Shown here piece after piece: positions 62,944-64,000 of a stretch of 64,000 bases of DNA (positions within the stretch are counted from its first letter, which is position 1; every line of letters begins with the position of its first letter). The notes beneath the pieces are model-generated. The model worked only from the letters and a program-made list of their open reading frames with translations, searched no databases and was not told the origin of the DNA. A program made the translations under genes and the position numbers. Source of the DNA: Pocillopora verrucosa (lineage: Eukaryota; Cnidaria; Anthozoa; Scleractinia; Pocilloporidae); the NCBI RefSeq assembly GCF_036669915.1, contig NC_089318.1, forward strand, positions 15,682,628 through 15,746,627, given 5' to 3'.

Positions 62944-64000
62944 GTACGATATTAAATATAGAGAAGTTAGACGCCCATTGTGCGCTTCGGTTTTCCTCAG
63001 ACACTCCATTTATTTACTCCATTAAACCTGTAAGAATTCATCAAAGAAGTGAAAAAATGGTCCAGCGAACAAGGATTCAAAACGTGCGTTGTCAGTTATG
63101 TTGACTGTTCTGCGAAAGTCTCCAAGAAATATTCGTTTTTAGATACTGACAACATCATTTAATATGGAGAAGCGCACATAAGTCTCCTCAGTCCCTCCTC
63201 TTATCTTCACATCTTGATCGTCTTAAGGACTTAAGTCCCAGCACCTCCCAAATTTCCCGCTCGACTAGCTTGCCTTAAACCCATCCCTCTCGTTTGCAGG
63301 TCTGTTGTACAGGCTGAATAAGTACTAAGGTCAGATCAGTTTTTCCCCGAAGTTAAGTTTATTTTCAACACTTGATCGTAATTCAACATTAATCCACTGC
63401 TGATAAAGACTTAAGGTTTTCACTTCTCCCTTTCAAATTGAAGGACGCAGATAATCAGCTACCTAGTAGCTTATGTTCTTCTTAATTTGAACAAGATTGA
63501 GGTGTAACTCCGTTTTATTTTTTCTTCTTTTTACCAACGTTATCATCATCATTATAAGTACGATTATTATCATTATTAATTCAATTTGTTATCAATCTTC
63601 AAATTTTCAATCTTTATGCCTCTCCATTATAACGTGGGCAAAGACTGCGGGATATCATCTTACTTCATCCATTTCGCTGCCCTTCAGCATTGTTCTCGTA
63701 ACTAGGGAAGAATTCGCTAAAACTACACATAGTTATCGAGCAACCGGTGAAAAAACAGCAATTTGCTTGATACTCAGCTCCGATCTGTATAAGTGCTAAG
63801 TCGCATTCACCCAAAATGATCTGAGGCGAAACAGGGCGTGTTGTCTTGTTTTCATTTTGTCACGACTTTCTAAATGACAATACTAATAACAAGTAATATT
63901 AATATGACGCCCAATACGATATCTGAGCAGGTGCGCGACTTAAAATGACAATTCTGTAGTCGAGACACTGAAAACAATTGACACACTACGCCGGACAAAA
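62944..64000. other. Right end of window, little content
   Basis: Apart from the possible second exon near 63,035-63,162 and an ATC/ATT-rich stretch at 63,540-63,590, nothing can be supported. Confidence 0.4.

Overview
The window looks like nuclear DNA of an anthozoan cnidarian, most probably a stony coral. It is AT-rich, its genes are split into many short exons with canonical GT/AG sites, it has 100 Ns at a scaffold join, and it carries a polycystin-1-type receptor with REJ, GPS and PLAT domains, a piggyBac relic and many microsatellites. The species is an inference. No bacterial-type feature, CRISPR array or rRNA was seen.

Layout. Positions 1-12,844 are a near-identical copy of about 23,885-36,660, followed by a 100-bp gap (12,845-12,944). 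On the minus strand, copy 2 and its flanks hold a polycystin-1-like gene, PKD1L (28,067 down to 13,834). It reads D8C (uromodulin-like) domain, EGF repeats, REJ, GAIN/GPS, PLAT and a polycystin channel. Copy 1 repeats only the D8C and EGF exons; its 3' half would lie left of position 1. A decayed piggyBac element sits just upstream of the D8C exon in both copies. The REJ-to-channel part (about 13.8-23.0 kb) reads well at protein level but is broken by a dozen or so single-base slips, many in homopolymers. I read these as sequence error rather than decay.

Upstream of PKD1L, and filling 32,975-60,202, is a cluster of four complete genes that I do not recognise: A2 (minus), B (plus), C (plus) and D (minus). 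A truncated fifth, A1, lies in copy 1. All are secreted, cysteine-rich and end in a GPI-type hydrophobic tail. They share a three-exon repeating unit: alpha, about 40 aa; beta, about 90 aa with 6 Cys, CL-x6/7-C and CGD or FC motifs; gamma, about 45 aa ending in NPFC. Every unit is bounded by phase-1 introns. B, C and D have two units (396, 401 and 405 aa); A has three (576 aa). All four complete models splice in frame with no internal stop. This family is the best candidate for an undescribed system.

Genes A2 and B diverge from a 1.06-kb interval, C is a tandem duplicate of B, and C and D converge. A and PKD1L are duplicated together, or the duplication is an uncollapsed haplotype. From 60.2 kb to the end there is little apart from one possible signal-peptide exon at 62,797.
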